Part shown: positions 25,773-34,077 of the stretch, one piece after another
Numbering within the stretch: position 1 is the stretch's first letter
Layout of the letters: each line of letters begins with the position of its first letter
Assembly: GCA_005888325.1 (NCBI GenBank)
Contig: VAWU01000027.1
Span: 18,566-82,565, forward strand
From: Actinomycetota bacterium
GTDB lineage: Bacteria; Actinomycetota; Acidimicrobiia; Acidimicrobiales; AC-14
DNA: 64,000 nt
Direction: 5' to 3'
The notes under the pieces: model-generated
Databases searched by the model: none
What the model saw: only the letters and a program-made list of their open reading frames with translations
Told to the model about the DNA's origin: nothing
Program-made: the position numbers and the translations under genes

Positions 25773-26609
25773 GTGACGTCTCTCGCCGAACGCCTCGGCC
25801 ACCCGCCCGACGCCCGGCTGCTGATCGTCAACTGCGACGACCTGGGTTCGAGTCACGCGGCCAACGTCGGTGTCTACGAGGCCCTCCGTGACGGCGTCGC
25901 CACCAGCGCGACCCTCATGGTCCCCTGCCCGTGGGCACGCGAGGCGGCCTCGCGCTATCGCGGCGAGGACGTGGGGGTGCACCTCACGCTCAACGCCGAG
26001 TACGACCTCTACCGCTGGGGGCCGATCACCCACGCGCCCTCGCTGCTCGACGGCGACGGCGGCTTCCCTCGCACGATCGACGACGTGTGGGACCACGCGG
26101 ACATCGACGAGGTGCGGCGCGAGTGCCGCGCCCAGATCGAGCGCGCCATCTACTGGGGTTTCGACGTCAGCCACATCGATTCGCACATGGGCACGCTCCA
26201 GCTGCGGCCGGAGTTCTTCGACGTCTACCTCGAGCTGGCGGTCGACTTCGGGCTGCCCCTGCGTCTCAGCGGCGGGTCGACCGAACGGCTGGTCGGCTTC
26301 CCGTTCCGCCGCCTCGCGGGCGACGAGGGCGTCGTGTTCCCCGACCACTTCCTCCACGTGCGGGGCGTCGGCTCCCGCCGGGCCATCGAGCGGGCACTCG
26401 GCGAGCTGCGCCCGGGCGTGACCGAGGTCTACGTGCACCCGGCGATCGACACCGCCGAGCTCCGGTCGCTCGCACCCGACTGGGCCGGGCGGGTCGACGA
26501 CCACGACCTCGTCACCGGCCACACGCCGCTGCGGGCGCTGGCCGAGCGGGCCGGCGTCGGGTTCGTTGGCTGGCGCGAGCTGCGCGAGCTGCAGCGCTCG
26601 CTCAACTGA
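25773..26609 (+). CDS. ChbG/HpnK (YdjC-like) carbohydrate deacetylase
   Basis: 278 residues of the YdjC-type deacetylase family. The metal site is suggested by NCDDLG (Asp pair), HLTLN and HIDSHMG (His-Asp-x-His). These enzymes remove acetyl groups from N-acetylated sugars (chitobiose, hopanoid glycosides). The GTG start is set by the leaderless -10. It converges on the RskA-like gene with an eight-base overlap at 26602-26609. Confidence 0.85.
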   Translation: MTSLAERLGHPPDARLLIVNCDDLGSSHAANVGVYEALRDGVATSATLMVPCPWAREAASRYRGEDVGVHLTLNAEYDLYRWGPITHAPSLLDGDGGFPRTIDDVWDHADIDEVRRECRAQIERAIYWGFDVSHIDSHMGTLQLRPEFFDVYLELAVDFGLPLRLSGGSTERLVGFPFRRLAGDEGVVFPDHFLHVRGVGSRRAIERALGELRPGVTEVYVHPAIDTAELRSLAPDWAGRVDDHDLVTGHTPLRALAERAGVGFVGWRELRELQRSLN

Positions 26610-27333
26610 GCTCACCGCTGTAGAGCGGCTTGGTCGGCTGCGCGGCGCCGCCGCGCACCTCGTTGCTGATGGCGAACCCCGCCGGATCGCCGGCCGCCGT
26701 GAACGCCACGATCCCCGGGTCGGGCCCGAGCACGCCCGCCGAGATCGGCTTGCCGTCGACGAGCGCCCACAGCTGGTAGGTGCGATCGGACCGCAGGGGC
26801 GCGAGGCGGTCCTTCACCAGGAAGCCGGTGCCGTCGGGCCGGAGCACGACCTCGGCGCCCTGGGCGCCGCTCGCGGACACCAGGTTGACCGTGCGTGACC
26901 GGGGGTCCTGCTGGGCCTGGACGACGACCCGCTCGATCCCGTTCTGCGCCTCGAGCCGATCGACCTGGTTGCCGAGGTCGACGACCTTCACCCCGAAGAA
27001 GACCGCGACGACCGCCGCCACCGCGGCCACCGCCGCCGCAGCCCGCACGCTGATCGAGCGGCGCGCCGGCAGCGCCACCACCGGTGCGAGGTCGAGGGGC
27101 GGGGGTGCCTCCTCCAATGCCCCGGAGATGCGGTCCCAGAGACCCTCCGGCGCGGTGTACCCGTTGTGGGCCAGGAAGGCCGCCACCTCCCGGAACTCGG
27201 CCACCTCGGCGCGACACCGCGGGCACTCCATGAGGTGGAGCTCGACCAGCTCGCGCTCGTCGGGCTCGACCGCATCGAGCGCGAAGGCGCCGGTGAGCGC
27301 CCGGAGCTCCTCGTGGCTCAGCTCTCGGTCCAT
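26602..27333 (-). CDS. Anti-sigma factor, RskA type
   Basis: 243 residues. N-terminal zinc-finger anti-sigma domain with HLMECPRC (His33, Cys37, Cys40), one transmembrane helix (about 95-115), and an extracytoplasmic RskA domain (AQQDPRSRTVNLVSA, YQLWALVDGKPISAGVLGPD). It inhibits the sigma factor encoded just upstream, whose stop overlaps this start by about 16 bases. Cell-surface signals presumably release the sigma by regulated proteolysis, as in RskA/SigK. Confidence 0.9.
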   Translation of the reverse strand: MDRELSHEELRALTGAFALDAVEPDERELVELHLMECPRCRAEVAEFREVAAFLAHNGYTAPEGLWDRISGALEEAPPPLDLAPVVALPARRSISVRAAAAVAAVAAVVAVFFGVKVVDLGNQVDRLEAQNGIERVVVQAQQDPRSRTVNLVSASGAQGAEVVLRPDGTGFLVKDRLAPLRSDRTYQLWALVDGKPISAGVLGPDPGIVAFTAAGDPAGFAISNEVRGGAAQPTKPLYSGELS

Positions 27334-27902
27334 GCCCCACTCACTCCCGCGTCCGAGAGCTGATCCCGCATCCGCCGGAGGCCCGATCGGATGCGGCTCT
27401 TCACCGTGCCCTCCGGCTGGTCGAGCATCACGGCGACCTGTCGGTACGTGTGACCGCCGAAGTAGGCGAGCTCGATGGCGCGTCGCTCGTCGATCGGGAG
27501 CGTCGCCATGACCTCGTTCACCTGATCGGCCATCGAGAGGTCCATGACCTCGCGCTCGATGTCGTAGCCGGACTCGGCCGTCTGGCGGGCGTCACGTTCT
27601 TCGCGGCGCCGGCGCGACGTCTCCGCGCGCAGCACGTCGACCGATCGCCCGTGCGTCTGGGCGAGCAGGAAGGCCCGCAGCGACCCACGCTCGGGATCGA
27701 ACTTCTCGGGCTGGTTCCACAGCCGTAGGAACACCTCCTGGACGACCTCCTCGGCCATGCCCGGGTCGATCAACAGCCGACGGGAGAGCGCGAAGACCGC
27801 GCCCGCGTGACGCCGGTACGCCTCGGCCAGCGCGTCCTGCCGCCAGCGCCCGATGGCGACGACGACCGCGGCATCGCTCGCCTGCCGAAGGGAGTCAGCC
27901 AT
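27318..27902 (-). CDS. ECF-family RNA polymerase sigma factor (SigK-like)
   Basis: 194 residues with sigma region 2 (EAYRRHAGAVFALSRRLL, EEVVQEVFLRLWNQPEKFDP) and region 4 (LPIDERRAIELAYFGGHTY, VAVMLDQPEGTVKSRIR). It overlaps the anti-sigma gene by 16 bases. It is divergent from a cupredoxin gene that begins at 28069, so the 166-base intergenic region holds promoters for both and may be autoregulated. Confidence 0.93.
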   Translation of the reverse strand: MADSLRQASDAAVVVAIGRWRQDALAEAYRRHAGAVFALSRRLLIDPGMAEEVVQEVFLRLWNQPEKFDPERGSLRAFLLAQTHGRSVDVLRAETSRRRREERDARQTAESGYDIEREVMDLSMADQVNEVMATLPIDERRAIELAYFGGHTYRQVAVMLDQPEGTVKSRIRSGLRRMRDQLSDAGVSGAWTES

Positions 27903-28068
27903 CACGACACTCTGGTGTTCGTTGCCGATGGCCCCCGCGGATGCACCCACCACCGGAGGTGCCACGAGCCGGTGCCGCGGTGGCAAAAGCGGCTCGCGCG
28001 CCAGCCGGCGGCGTAGCGTCGTGGGCCCGGGTGCCACCCGACGTTCCTCGGATCGCTGGAGGTTTTCC

Positions 28069-28428
28069 ATGCTCGCCGCCGGTCGCCGGCCGTTGGGCCT
28101 CGTCCTGGTCGTGGTCGTCGCCGTCGCCTTGGGGTCGTGCGGCACGAGCGAGGACCACCGCGACGCCGGGGCGATCACGATGCAGGAGTTCGCCTTCAAC
28201 CCCAGCCCGTTCCTCGCCACGGTCGGCCAATCCATACGGGTCGTGAACCTCGACGGCGTCGTGCACACCCTCACGGCCGACGATGGCTCCGTCGCCACCA
28301 GGCGTATCGCGAGCGGGGGAACCGACACCATCACCGTCACCCGACCGGGTGTGACCGCCTACCACTGCGCCATCCACGACTTCATGCGCGGCCGCATCCG
28401 CATCAAGAAGCAGACCCGTAGCAAGTGA
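28069..28428 (+). CDS. Cupredoxin lipoprotein
   Basis: 119 residues. A lipoprotein signal peptide ends at Cys24 (LGSC). The cupredoxin fold has type-1 copper ligands His66, Cys100, His103 and Met106 (VVHTLT; YHCAIHDFM). It is a surface-bound electron carrier or copper protein. A strong ribosome binding site (GGAGG) precedes the ATG. It is followed by two ferritin-like genes (40-base gap), suggesting one operon on the far side of the sigma/anti-sigma pair. Confidence 0.88.
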   Translation: MLAAGRRPLGLVLVVVVAVALGSCGTSEDHRDAGAITMQEFAFNPSPFLATVGQSIRVVNLDGVVHTLTADDGSVATRRIASGGTDTITVTRPGVTAYHCAIHDFMRGRIRIKKQTRSK

Positions 28429-28468
28429 ACCAAGCACCCACCATCGAAGAGGAGAAGAGGAGCAGCCT

Positions 28469-29320
28469 GTGAGTGTCGACGAACGTGCCCTCGGCGCGTT
28501 GCTCGAGGAGTCCAACGACCTCCAGTCGGGCGCGATGCGCTCGATCCGGGAGCCGTTGCGCGAGCTGGTCGAGCGGGGCCAGGAGCGACGGGCCCACGGA
28601 GGCCTCGACCCTGACGAGCAGCGTCAGTTCACCACCGAGCGCAACCGTCTCGTGCGGTCCCGCCTCTGCGGGACGGGTGCGTTCGCCACCCTCGGCTTCG
28701 GTGCGGCCCTGCTGGCGCTGTTCGACTCACCCGCGTTCGCGGTGGGAGGTTCCGACGTGCAGATCCTGCAGACGGCGGCGTCGCTCGAGAACCTGGCCGT
28801 CGCGACGTACGACCTCGCGCTCACGTTCGACTTCATCGGCGGCAGCACCGCGATCCCGACCGTGAAGGCGTTCGCCATGACGACGAAGGACCAGCACGAC
28901 GCGCACGCGAAGGCGTTCAACGCCGCGCTCAAGCGGCTCGGGGGTAAGGAGCAGACCGCACCCGACCCTGTGCTGCTCGACACGGTCAATCGCGCCAAGG
29001 CCACGCTGACGGGCCCCGGACCGGTCATCGACCTCGCCATCACGCTGGAGGACACCGCGGCACAGACCTACGTCGCCAACACGAGCGCGCTGACCGACAA
29101 GCAGGCGCGCAACGTGACAGCGAGCATCATGGGCGTCGAGGCACAACACGTCGCCGTGCTCCTCGCGGTGAAGGCGCTCGTCGGCGCCAACCTCGCCGAC
29201 CAGGTCAAGCTGCCACCCGACCTGGCCCTGCTCCCCGAAGCTGCCGGCAGCGTCGGGTTTCCGGGAGCGTTCTACAAGACCGACAAGTCCCGTCCCGCAG
29301 AGGAAGGGGCGGTCACGTGA
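28469..29320 (+). CDS. Ferritin-like domain protein, exported
   Basis: 283 residues. A short cytosolic N-terminus precedes a transmembrane/signal segment (about 64-92, including TGAFATLGFGAALLALFD). The rest is a ferritin-like four-helix bundle: QTAASLENLAVATYDLALTF, DQHDAHAKAFNAALKRL, EDTAAQTYVANTS and GVEAQHVAVLLAVKAL, with His/Glu pairs like a di-iron site. The GTG start has GAAGAGGAGCA upstream. It shares no close kin with classical ferritin; metal content is unproven. Stop and the next GTG start overlap (GTGA). Confidence 0.8.
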   Translation: MSVDERALGALLEESNDLQSGAMRSIREPLRELVERGQERRAHGGLDPDEQRQFTTERNRLVRSRLCGTGAFATLGFGAALLALFDSPAFAVGGSDVQILQTAASLENLAVATYDLALTFDFIGGSTAIPTVKAFAMTTKDQHDAHAKAFNAALKRLGGKEQTAPDPVLLDTVNRAKATLTGPGPVIDLAITLEDTAAQTYVANTSALTDKQARNVTASIMGVEAQHVAVLLAVKALVGANLADQVKLPPDLALLPEAAGSVGFPGAFYKTDKSRPAEEGAVT

Positions 29321-30132
29321 GCGCCGGGAACAACGACCCCATGCCGGTCAGCGAACGCGAGCTCGCGCAGCTCACCGGCGACATGGACGACATGCACCAC
29401 GACGTCATGCCCGCGATGCACGCGCGCGCCGAGGAGTGGGCCGAGCTCAACCGCGAGATGCGCTCGGGGGTCAGCGGCCCGACCGTGCACGTGACGAGTC
29501 GCCGGCACTTCCTCATGGGATCGGGTGCCGCGGTGCTGGGTGGCCTGGCGCTCGTCGCTTGCGGCAGCAGCAAGAAGGGCTCGTCGAGCGCGACCAGCTC
29601 GACCGCGGCCGGCTCCGGCAAGCTCACGGGCGATCTCGCAGTGGCTGCGGTCGCCGCCGCGCTGGAGAACCTGGCCGTCGGCACGTACCAGGCCGGGCTC
29701 GACGCGGCCACCGGGGGCACGCTCGGCACCGTCCCTCCCGCCGTCACGGCGTTCGCGACCACCGCCCAGCAGCACCACAAGGACCATGCCGCGGCATGGA
29801 ACTCGGTGCTCACCGACGCGGGCAAGCACGCGGTGACAGCGGTCGACCTCACGGTCAAGGCCGACGTCGACCGCGCGTTCGCGGGCGTGAAGGACGTCGG
29901 TGGCCTGGCCCGTCTCGCCCTGTCGTTGGAGAACACCGCCGCCGCGACCTACCTCGACGGGATCGGTGTGCTCGGCGACACCGGCGCGATCCAGGTGGCG
30001 GCGGCGATCCAGCCCGTCGAGATGCAGCACGCGGCGATCCTGAACTTCGTGCTCGGGAACTACCCGGTGCCGGACCCGTTCAGCAAGACCGAGGGGGCGC
30101 GCCCGACCGACGACGAGATCGGTGCTGCCTGA
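29317..30132 (+). CDS. Ferritin-like domain lipoprotein, Tat-exported
   Basis: 271 residues. A twin-arginine motif (SRRHFLMG, Arg62-Arg63) and a lipobox ending at Cys82 (LALVAC) mark Tat export and lipid anchoring. The C-terminal region repeats the pattern of the neighbour: AAALENLAVGTYQAGLDA, TAQQHHKDHAAAWNSVL and LENTAAATYLDGI with conserved Glu/His positions of a di-iron ferritin-like bundle. The two genes probably arose by duplication and are translationally coupled. Confidence 0.82.
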   Translation: MSAGNNDPMPVSERELAQLTGDMDDMHHDVMPAMHARAEEWAELNREMRSGVSGPTVHVTSRRHFLMGSGAAVLGGLALVACGSSKKGSSSATSSTAAGSGKLTGDLAVAAVAAALENLAVGTYQAGLDAATGGTLGTVPPAVTAFATTAQQHHKDHAAAWNSVLTDAGKHAVTAVDLTVKADVDRAFAGVKDVGGLARLALSLENTAAATYLDGIGVLGDTGAIQVAAAIQPVEMQHAAILNFVLGNYPVPDPFSKTEGARPTDDEIGAA

Positions 30133-30157
30133 CCCGCCGTTCAGGGACGGTAGCGGC

Positions 30158-30544
30158 TCAGTACTCGGTGATCTCGTTGATCTTCTGCTGAATCGCCTTG
30201 TACTCCGGGCTCTGGGTGAGGGGCATGAGGCTCATGAGCTTGCCCATGTTGCCGGTGACCTTCATGCGCCCCTGCATGAACGCGGCGTTGGGGTCGAGCT
30301 CGCCCTTCTGGATCTTCACGCTGTCGTCGTAGGACGACGTCATCGTGAAGTCGGCGTTCGCGTCCTCGCCGAGGGTGGACTCGAGGATCTTGCCGTTGTC
30401 GAGCACCTGGTAGTACCTCACGTCGCCTCCGGGGCCACCGGTCACCGCGAACTGCATCCGCGCCGTGGCGCCGGGCCGCTCCGGGAACTCCTGGGACAGC
30501 TTGCGTCCCTCGTCCAGCCACTCCTGCGACAGGTATTTCGCCAT
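30158..30544 (-). CDS. SCP2 sterol-binding domain protein
   Basis: 128 residues, a single SCP2-like domain: N-terminal helix (YLSQEWLDEGRKLSQEFPER), beta strands (RMQFAVTGGPGGDVRYYQV), then QGRMKVTGNMGKLMSLMPL and the C-terminal helix. It binds acyl chains, sterols or other lipids; the ligand is not known. Good ribosome binding site AAGGGAGCG precedes the ATG. Confidence 0.85.
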   Translation of the reverse strand: MAKYLSQEWLDEGRKLSQEFPERPGATARMQFAVTGGPGGDVRYYQVLDNGKILESTLGEDANADFTMTSSYDDSVKIQKGELDPNAAFMQGRMKVTGNMGKLMSLMPLTQSPEYKAIQQKINEITEY

Positions 30545-30606
30545 ACCCGCTCCCTTACGATTCGATCGACCAGTGGACGGTCAGGGATCGTAAACGACTC
30601 GACCCG

Positions 30607-31470
30607 TCAGCGCAGCACCCGGTCGCGGATGCCGGCGAAGAGGTCGTCCTCGGGAAGGCTGCTGTCGACGAGCGAGCGGGCGAGGATGTAGTCCTCGATG
30701 GGATAGAGGTCGCGCGACGTCTCGGGTGGCAGCCCGAACCAGAACGGCGACTCGGGGTCGATCTGGGTGGCGTGCGCCAGCAGCGCCTCGCGGCGCACAT
30801 GGTCGTAACCGCTGATGTCGATCCGCGTGGTGATGCGGTCGTCGCGGTCGGGACGCTCGAACCACCGTTCGAAGGGCGACTCCAGCCCCAGCTCGAGGAA
30901 CTTCTCGTGCAACGCGAGGACGCGCGCGCGAGACCAGGCCGCGTAATAGACCTTCAACGGCTGCCAGGGCTCGCCCCGGCCGGGGAACGCATCGGGATCG
31001 GCGGCCGCGTCGAAGGCCGGGAGGGAGATCGCGTGGACCTGCAGGTGGTCGGGGTGGGGATAGCCCTCCTGGTCGTCCGCATACGTCACCATCACGTGTG
31101 GCCGCTCGCGTCGGATGATCTCCACCAACCGGCCCACCGCCTCGTCGAAGTCGGCGCGGGCGAAGCAACGGGGGTCTGCATTCTCGGGCGAGTCGGGCAT
31201 TCCCGAGTCGCGGTAGCCGAGCATCACCACCTCGTCGTACCCGATGATCTCGGTCGCCCGGCGCAGCTCGTCCATGCGGATGGCGTGGAGGTTCTCACGC
31301 ACCTCCGGCCGGTCCATCGCCGGGTTGAGGATGTCGCCCGCCTCGCCGCCCGTGCAGCACACCAGCACGGCCCGGGCGCCCTCGTCGTGGTACTTCCGCA
31401 CCGTGGCGGGCCCCTTGGAGGACTCGTCGTCGGGATGGGCGTGCACGGTGAGCAGGCGCAACTGGTCCAC
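30607..31470 (-). CDS. mca: Mycothiol S-conjugate amidase (PIG-L deacetylase family)
   Basis: 287 residues, nearly the length of M. tuberculosis Mca (288). The metal-binding AHPDDESSKG (about 11-20) and CTGGEAGDILNPAMD match Mca rather than the shorter MshB, and a later HPDH (PHPDHLQVH) supplies the third ligand. It cleaves mycothiol conjugates of xenobiotics to mercapturates. The GTG at 31470 lies 7 bases after a TAGCGT hexamer (31483-31478). This implies that the organism makes mycothiol. Confidence 0.82.
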   Translation of the reverse strand: MDQLRLLTVHAHPDDESSKGPATVRKYHDEGARAVLVCCTGGEAGDILNPAMDRPEVRENLHAIRMDELRRATEIIGYDEVVMLGYRDSGMPDSPENADPRCFARADFDEAVGRLVEIIRRERPHVMVTYADDQEGYPHPDHLQVHAISLPAFDAAADPDAFPGRGEPWQPLKVYYAAWSRARVLALHEKFLELGLESPFERWFERPDRDDRITTRIDISGYDHVRREALLAHATQIDPESPFWFGLPPETSRDLYPIEDYILARSLVDSSLPEDDLFAGIRDRVLR

Positions 31471-31477
31471 GTGCTCC

Positions 31478-31483
31478 ACGCTA
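31478..31483 (-). promoter_or_regulatory. -10 hexamer TAGCGT of leaderless mca
   Basis: Ends 7 bases before the GTG at 31470. The divergent kinase gene starts 16 bases away on the other strand. Confidence 0.5.
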
Positions 31484-31498
31484 GCCAGACTGAGCCGC

Positions 31499-32035
31499 AT
31501 GAAAGTCGCCTTCGTCGGGTCCTTGTCCACCGGCAAGACCACTCTCGCCAACCTCTTCGCCAGGGAATGGGACTACCCGCTGCTCCCCGAGGTGGCCCGA
31601 GAAGTCGTCGAGCTCGGGTTCCCGCTCGATCAGTCGGCGACGGCCGAGACCGAGACCCTCATCTTCCTCAAGCAGTGGCGGGCCGAGCTGATGCACGATG
31701 ACTACGTCGCCGACCGCTCGATCTACGACGTGCTCGCCTACGCCGACTGGGTGATGGAGAACGCGGACGAGCGCAAGGAGAACCACCTGTGGCTGGAGTC
31801 GAGGGCGCTCGCCACCCGCGACCTCCGGGCCCGGTACGACTTCGTCTTCTACCTTCCGATCGAGTTCCCCATCGTGCTGGACGGCCTCCGGCCCGACGAC
31901 CCCGGCTTCCAGGCCGACATCGATCGCCGGATCCGCGAGCTGCTCGAGCTGCATGACGTCGCGCACCACACGCTCAGCGGCAGCGTGGAGGAGCGCCAGG
32001 AGCAGGTGCGCAAGGTCGTGGCGGCCGGCGCCTGA
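31499..32035 (+). CDS. AAA-type P-loop ATPase, NadR ribosylnicotinamide kinase-like
   Basis: 178 residues. Walker A GSLSTGKTT (7-15) and the segment DRSIYDVLAYADWVMEN belong to the AAA_28/NadR-kinase group (phosphorylation of nicotinamide riboside). No nucleotidyltransferase domain is attached, so only the kinase-like part is present. Substrate not certain. It is divergent from mca; candidate -10 CAGACT lies 7 bases from the ATG. Confidence 0.8.
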   Translation: MKVAFVGSLSTGKTTLANLFAREWDYPLLPEVAREVVELGFPLDQSATAETETLIFLKQWRAELMHDDYVADRSIYDVLAYADWVMENADERKENHLWLESRALATRDLRARYDFVFYLPIEFPIVLDGLRPDDPGFQADIDRRIRELLELHDVAHHTLSGSVEERQEQVRKVVAAGA

Positions 32036-32090
32036 GACCGGCGAGCCCCTCGGGGAGGCGGGGTTTCGCGGGCGCTCCCCTCCCGCGCCG

Positions 32091-32096
32091 TAGCCT
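32091..32096 (+). promoter_or_regulatory. -10 hexamer TAGCCT of epimerase-like gene
   Basis: Lies 8 bases before the GTG at 32105. Confidence 0.5.
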
Positions 32097-32104
32097 CGAC
32101 CCCC

Positions 32105-32830
32105 GTGCCGCCGGAGATCGTCCTGTCGACCGCGTCGTTCTTCCCCGACACGGAGCTGGCCTTCCGCATGGCGGAGTCACCCGAGGCGGTGCGGGCGCTG
32201 ACCGACCGGTTCGGCGTTCGCATCCGGGCCGTCCATGTGCCGTGTCTGGTGGTGAGCCAGCACGTCTGGGGATGGAACCCCGAGGTGAAGCTGCGGCGAT
32301 CGGTCGACATGGCCAGGGCCATCGGCGCGGGCATCGTGGTGGTGCACCCCCCGTTCCGCTGGCAGCGGGGGTACGCGGAGGACTTCCGCGACCTCGTCCT
32401 CCAGCTCGACTCCCCGAACGGTGGAGGCCCGCGGGTCACCGTGGAGAACATGTTCACCGTCGAGGCGCTCGGGCGGCGCGTCGACCCCTACCGCTGGAAC
32501 GACGACGCCGCGTTCTCCGGCTTCCCCGTGCTCACCCTCGACACCTCACACGCGGGCGCGGCGCGTCAGGACCTGCTCGAGCTGCACGCGTCGATGGGTG
32601 ACCGCGTGCACCACCTCCACCTTTCGGACTCGACCGCGACGCGCGGCGACGAGCATCTCCCGCCGGGGACGGGCGGTCTGCCGCTCACCGAGCTGGCCCA
32701 GGCCATGCTCGCCCGCAGCTTCGGCGGGGTGGTCGTCATCGAGGTGGGGTTCGGTCGCCTGCCCGAGGGCAGTCGTACGAGCGCGGCCCGCGACTCGCTC
32801 GAGTACGCACGGGTAGCGTTCGGCTCATGA
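32105..32830 (+). CDS. Sugar phosphate isomerase/epimerase-like TIM-barrel protein
   Basis: 241 residues of the AP-endonuclease-2/xylose isomerase-like TIM barrel. Candidate metal ligands are in VTVENMF (Glu), LTLDTSHAG (Asp/His), HLHLSD (His) and a late VIEVGFG (Glu). Substrate unknown. The stop overlaps the start of gdh by four bases (ATGA). Confidence 0.78.
   Translation: MPPEIVLSTASFFPDTELAFRMAESPEAVRALTDRFGVRIRAVHVPCLVVSQHVWGWNPEVKLRRSVDMARAIGAGIVVVHPPFRWQRGYAEDFRDLVLQLDSPNGGGPRVTVENMFTVEALGRRVDPYRWNDDAAFSGFPVLTLDTSHAGAARQDLLELHASMGDRVHHLHLSDSTATRGDEHLPPGTGGLPLTELAQAMLARSFGGVVVIEVGFGRLPEGSRTSAARDSLEYARVAFGS
32814..32819 (+). promoter_or_regulatory. -10 hexamer TAGCGT of gdh, inside preceding gene
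   Basis: Ends 7 bases before the gdh ATG at 32827; it lies within the last codons of the epimerase-like gene, so gdh may have its own leaderless transcript as well as the operon one. Confidence 0.45.
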
Positions 32831-34077
32831 CGACGTCTGGGGAGTTGAGCCCCTTCGAGTCGGTCAACGCGTTCTTCGACGCGGGTGCCGCGCTCATCCG
32901 GCTCAAGGACGAGATGTACGACGTGCTCAAGTCGTCGTACCGCGAGGTCTCGGTGCAGGTGCCCGTGCGCATGGACTCCGGTGAGCTGCATGTGTTCACG
33001 GGCTACCGCGTCCAGCACAACGGCGCCCGGGGCCCGTACAAGGGCGGCATCCGCTACCACCCGTCGGCCGACCTCGACGAGGTGCGCGCCCTGGCGTCGC
33101 TCATGACCTGGAAGACCGCGCTCGTCGACGTTCCGTTCGGTGGGGCCAAGGGGGGCATCACCGTCGACCCCACGGGCATGAGCGCGGACGAGCTCCAGAG
33201 GATGACCCGGCGGTTCACCCACGCCATCAACCACGTCCTCGGCGTCAACCGCGACATCCCCGCCCCCGATCTCAACACCAACGCGCAGGTTATGGCGTGG
33301 ATCATGGACGCGTTCTCCGCCAGCCACGGCTACTCCCCGGCGTGCGTCACGGGCAAGCCCCTCGACCTCGGCGGCGCGCCGGGCCGCGAGGCCGCCACCG
33401 GGCGGGGTGTTGTCTACGTGCTCGAGGCCGCGGCCCGACGCTGGAAGATCGACCTCCCGCAGTCCCGCGTCGCCATCCAGGGGTTCGGCAACGTGGGCTC
33501 GTGGGTGGCGCGTGCGCTCGACGAGCTGGGCGTGAAGGTGGTGGCCGTGTCCGACGTGGCCGGCGGCATCTACAACGGTCACGGGCTCGACGTCGCGGCC
33601 CTGGGCGGCCTCTCGACCACCCATCGTCCGGTGTCCGAGCTGGCCGGCGCCGACGCGATCACCAACGAGGAGCTGCTCGAGTGCGACTGCGACGTGCTCG
33701 TTCCGGCCGCGCTCGGCGACGTGATCACCGAGCAAAACGCGGAGCGGGTGCGCGCGCGCGTGCTCGTCGAAGCGGCCAACCACCCCACCACCACGAATGC
33801 CGACAAGATCCTGCACGACCTCGGTGTGCGTGTCGTGCCCGACATCCTCGCCAACGCCGGCGGCGTCACCGGCTCCTACTTCGAGTGGGCGCAGAACATC
33901 CAGCAGTTCAAATGGCGCGAGGACCGCTTCAACGACGAACTGCGTGAGGTGATGGTGCGCGCCTTCGATGCCACCGCGAGCTTCGCCGAGCGCAACGACG
34001 TCGACATGCGCCGAGCCGCCTTCGCGATCGGCATCGAGCGGGTGGCACGGGCGTCGCGCATGCGCGGTTACGTGTGA
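32827..34077 (+). CDS. Glu/Leu/Phe/Val dehydrogenase (glutamate dehydrogenase type)
   Basis: 416 residues, the size of hexameric GDH. Catalytic Lys108 lies in GGAKGGI, the NAD(P) motif GFGNVG is at 219-224, and the K-G-G-I-R-Y segment (YKGGIRYHPSAD) is conserved. It interconverts 2-oxoglutarate plus ammonia and glutamate. It is coupled to a CorA-type gene (GTG within the stop region, GTGTGA). Confidence 0.93.
   Translation: MTTSGELSPFESVNAFFDAGAALIRLKDEMYDVLKSSYREVSVQVPVRMDSGELHVFTGYRVQHNGARGPYKGGIRYHPSADLDEVRALASLMTWKTALVDVPFGGAKGGITVDPTGMSADELQRMTRRFTHAINHVLGVNRDIPAPDLNTNAQVMAWIMDAFSASHGYSPACVTGKPLDLGGAPGREAATGRGVVYVLEAAARRWKIDLPQSRVAIQGFGNVGSWVARALDELGVKVVAVSDVAGGIYNGHGLDVAALGGLSTTHRPVSELAGADAITNEELLECDCDVLVPAALGDVITEQNAERVRARVLVEAANHPTTTNADKILHDLGVRVVPDILANAGGVTGSYFEWAQNIQQFKWREDRFNDELREVMVRAFDATASFAERNDVDMRRAAFAIGIERVARASRMRGYV

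Noticed and set aside
25836..25860. GGTTCGAGTC, resembling a tRNA T-arm
   Set aside because: It lies inside the conserved NCDDLGSSHA motif of the ChbG-like gene and no cloverleaf can be formed around it.
31479..31500. Upstream starts for mca (GTG 31479, ATG 31500)
   Set aside because: The -10 hexamer at 31478-31483 overlaps them, and GTG 31470 gives the length of characterised Mca.
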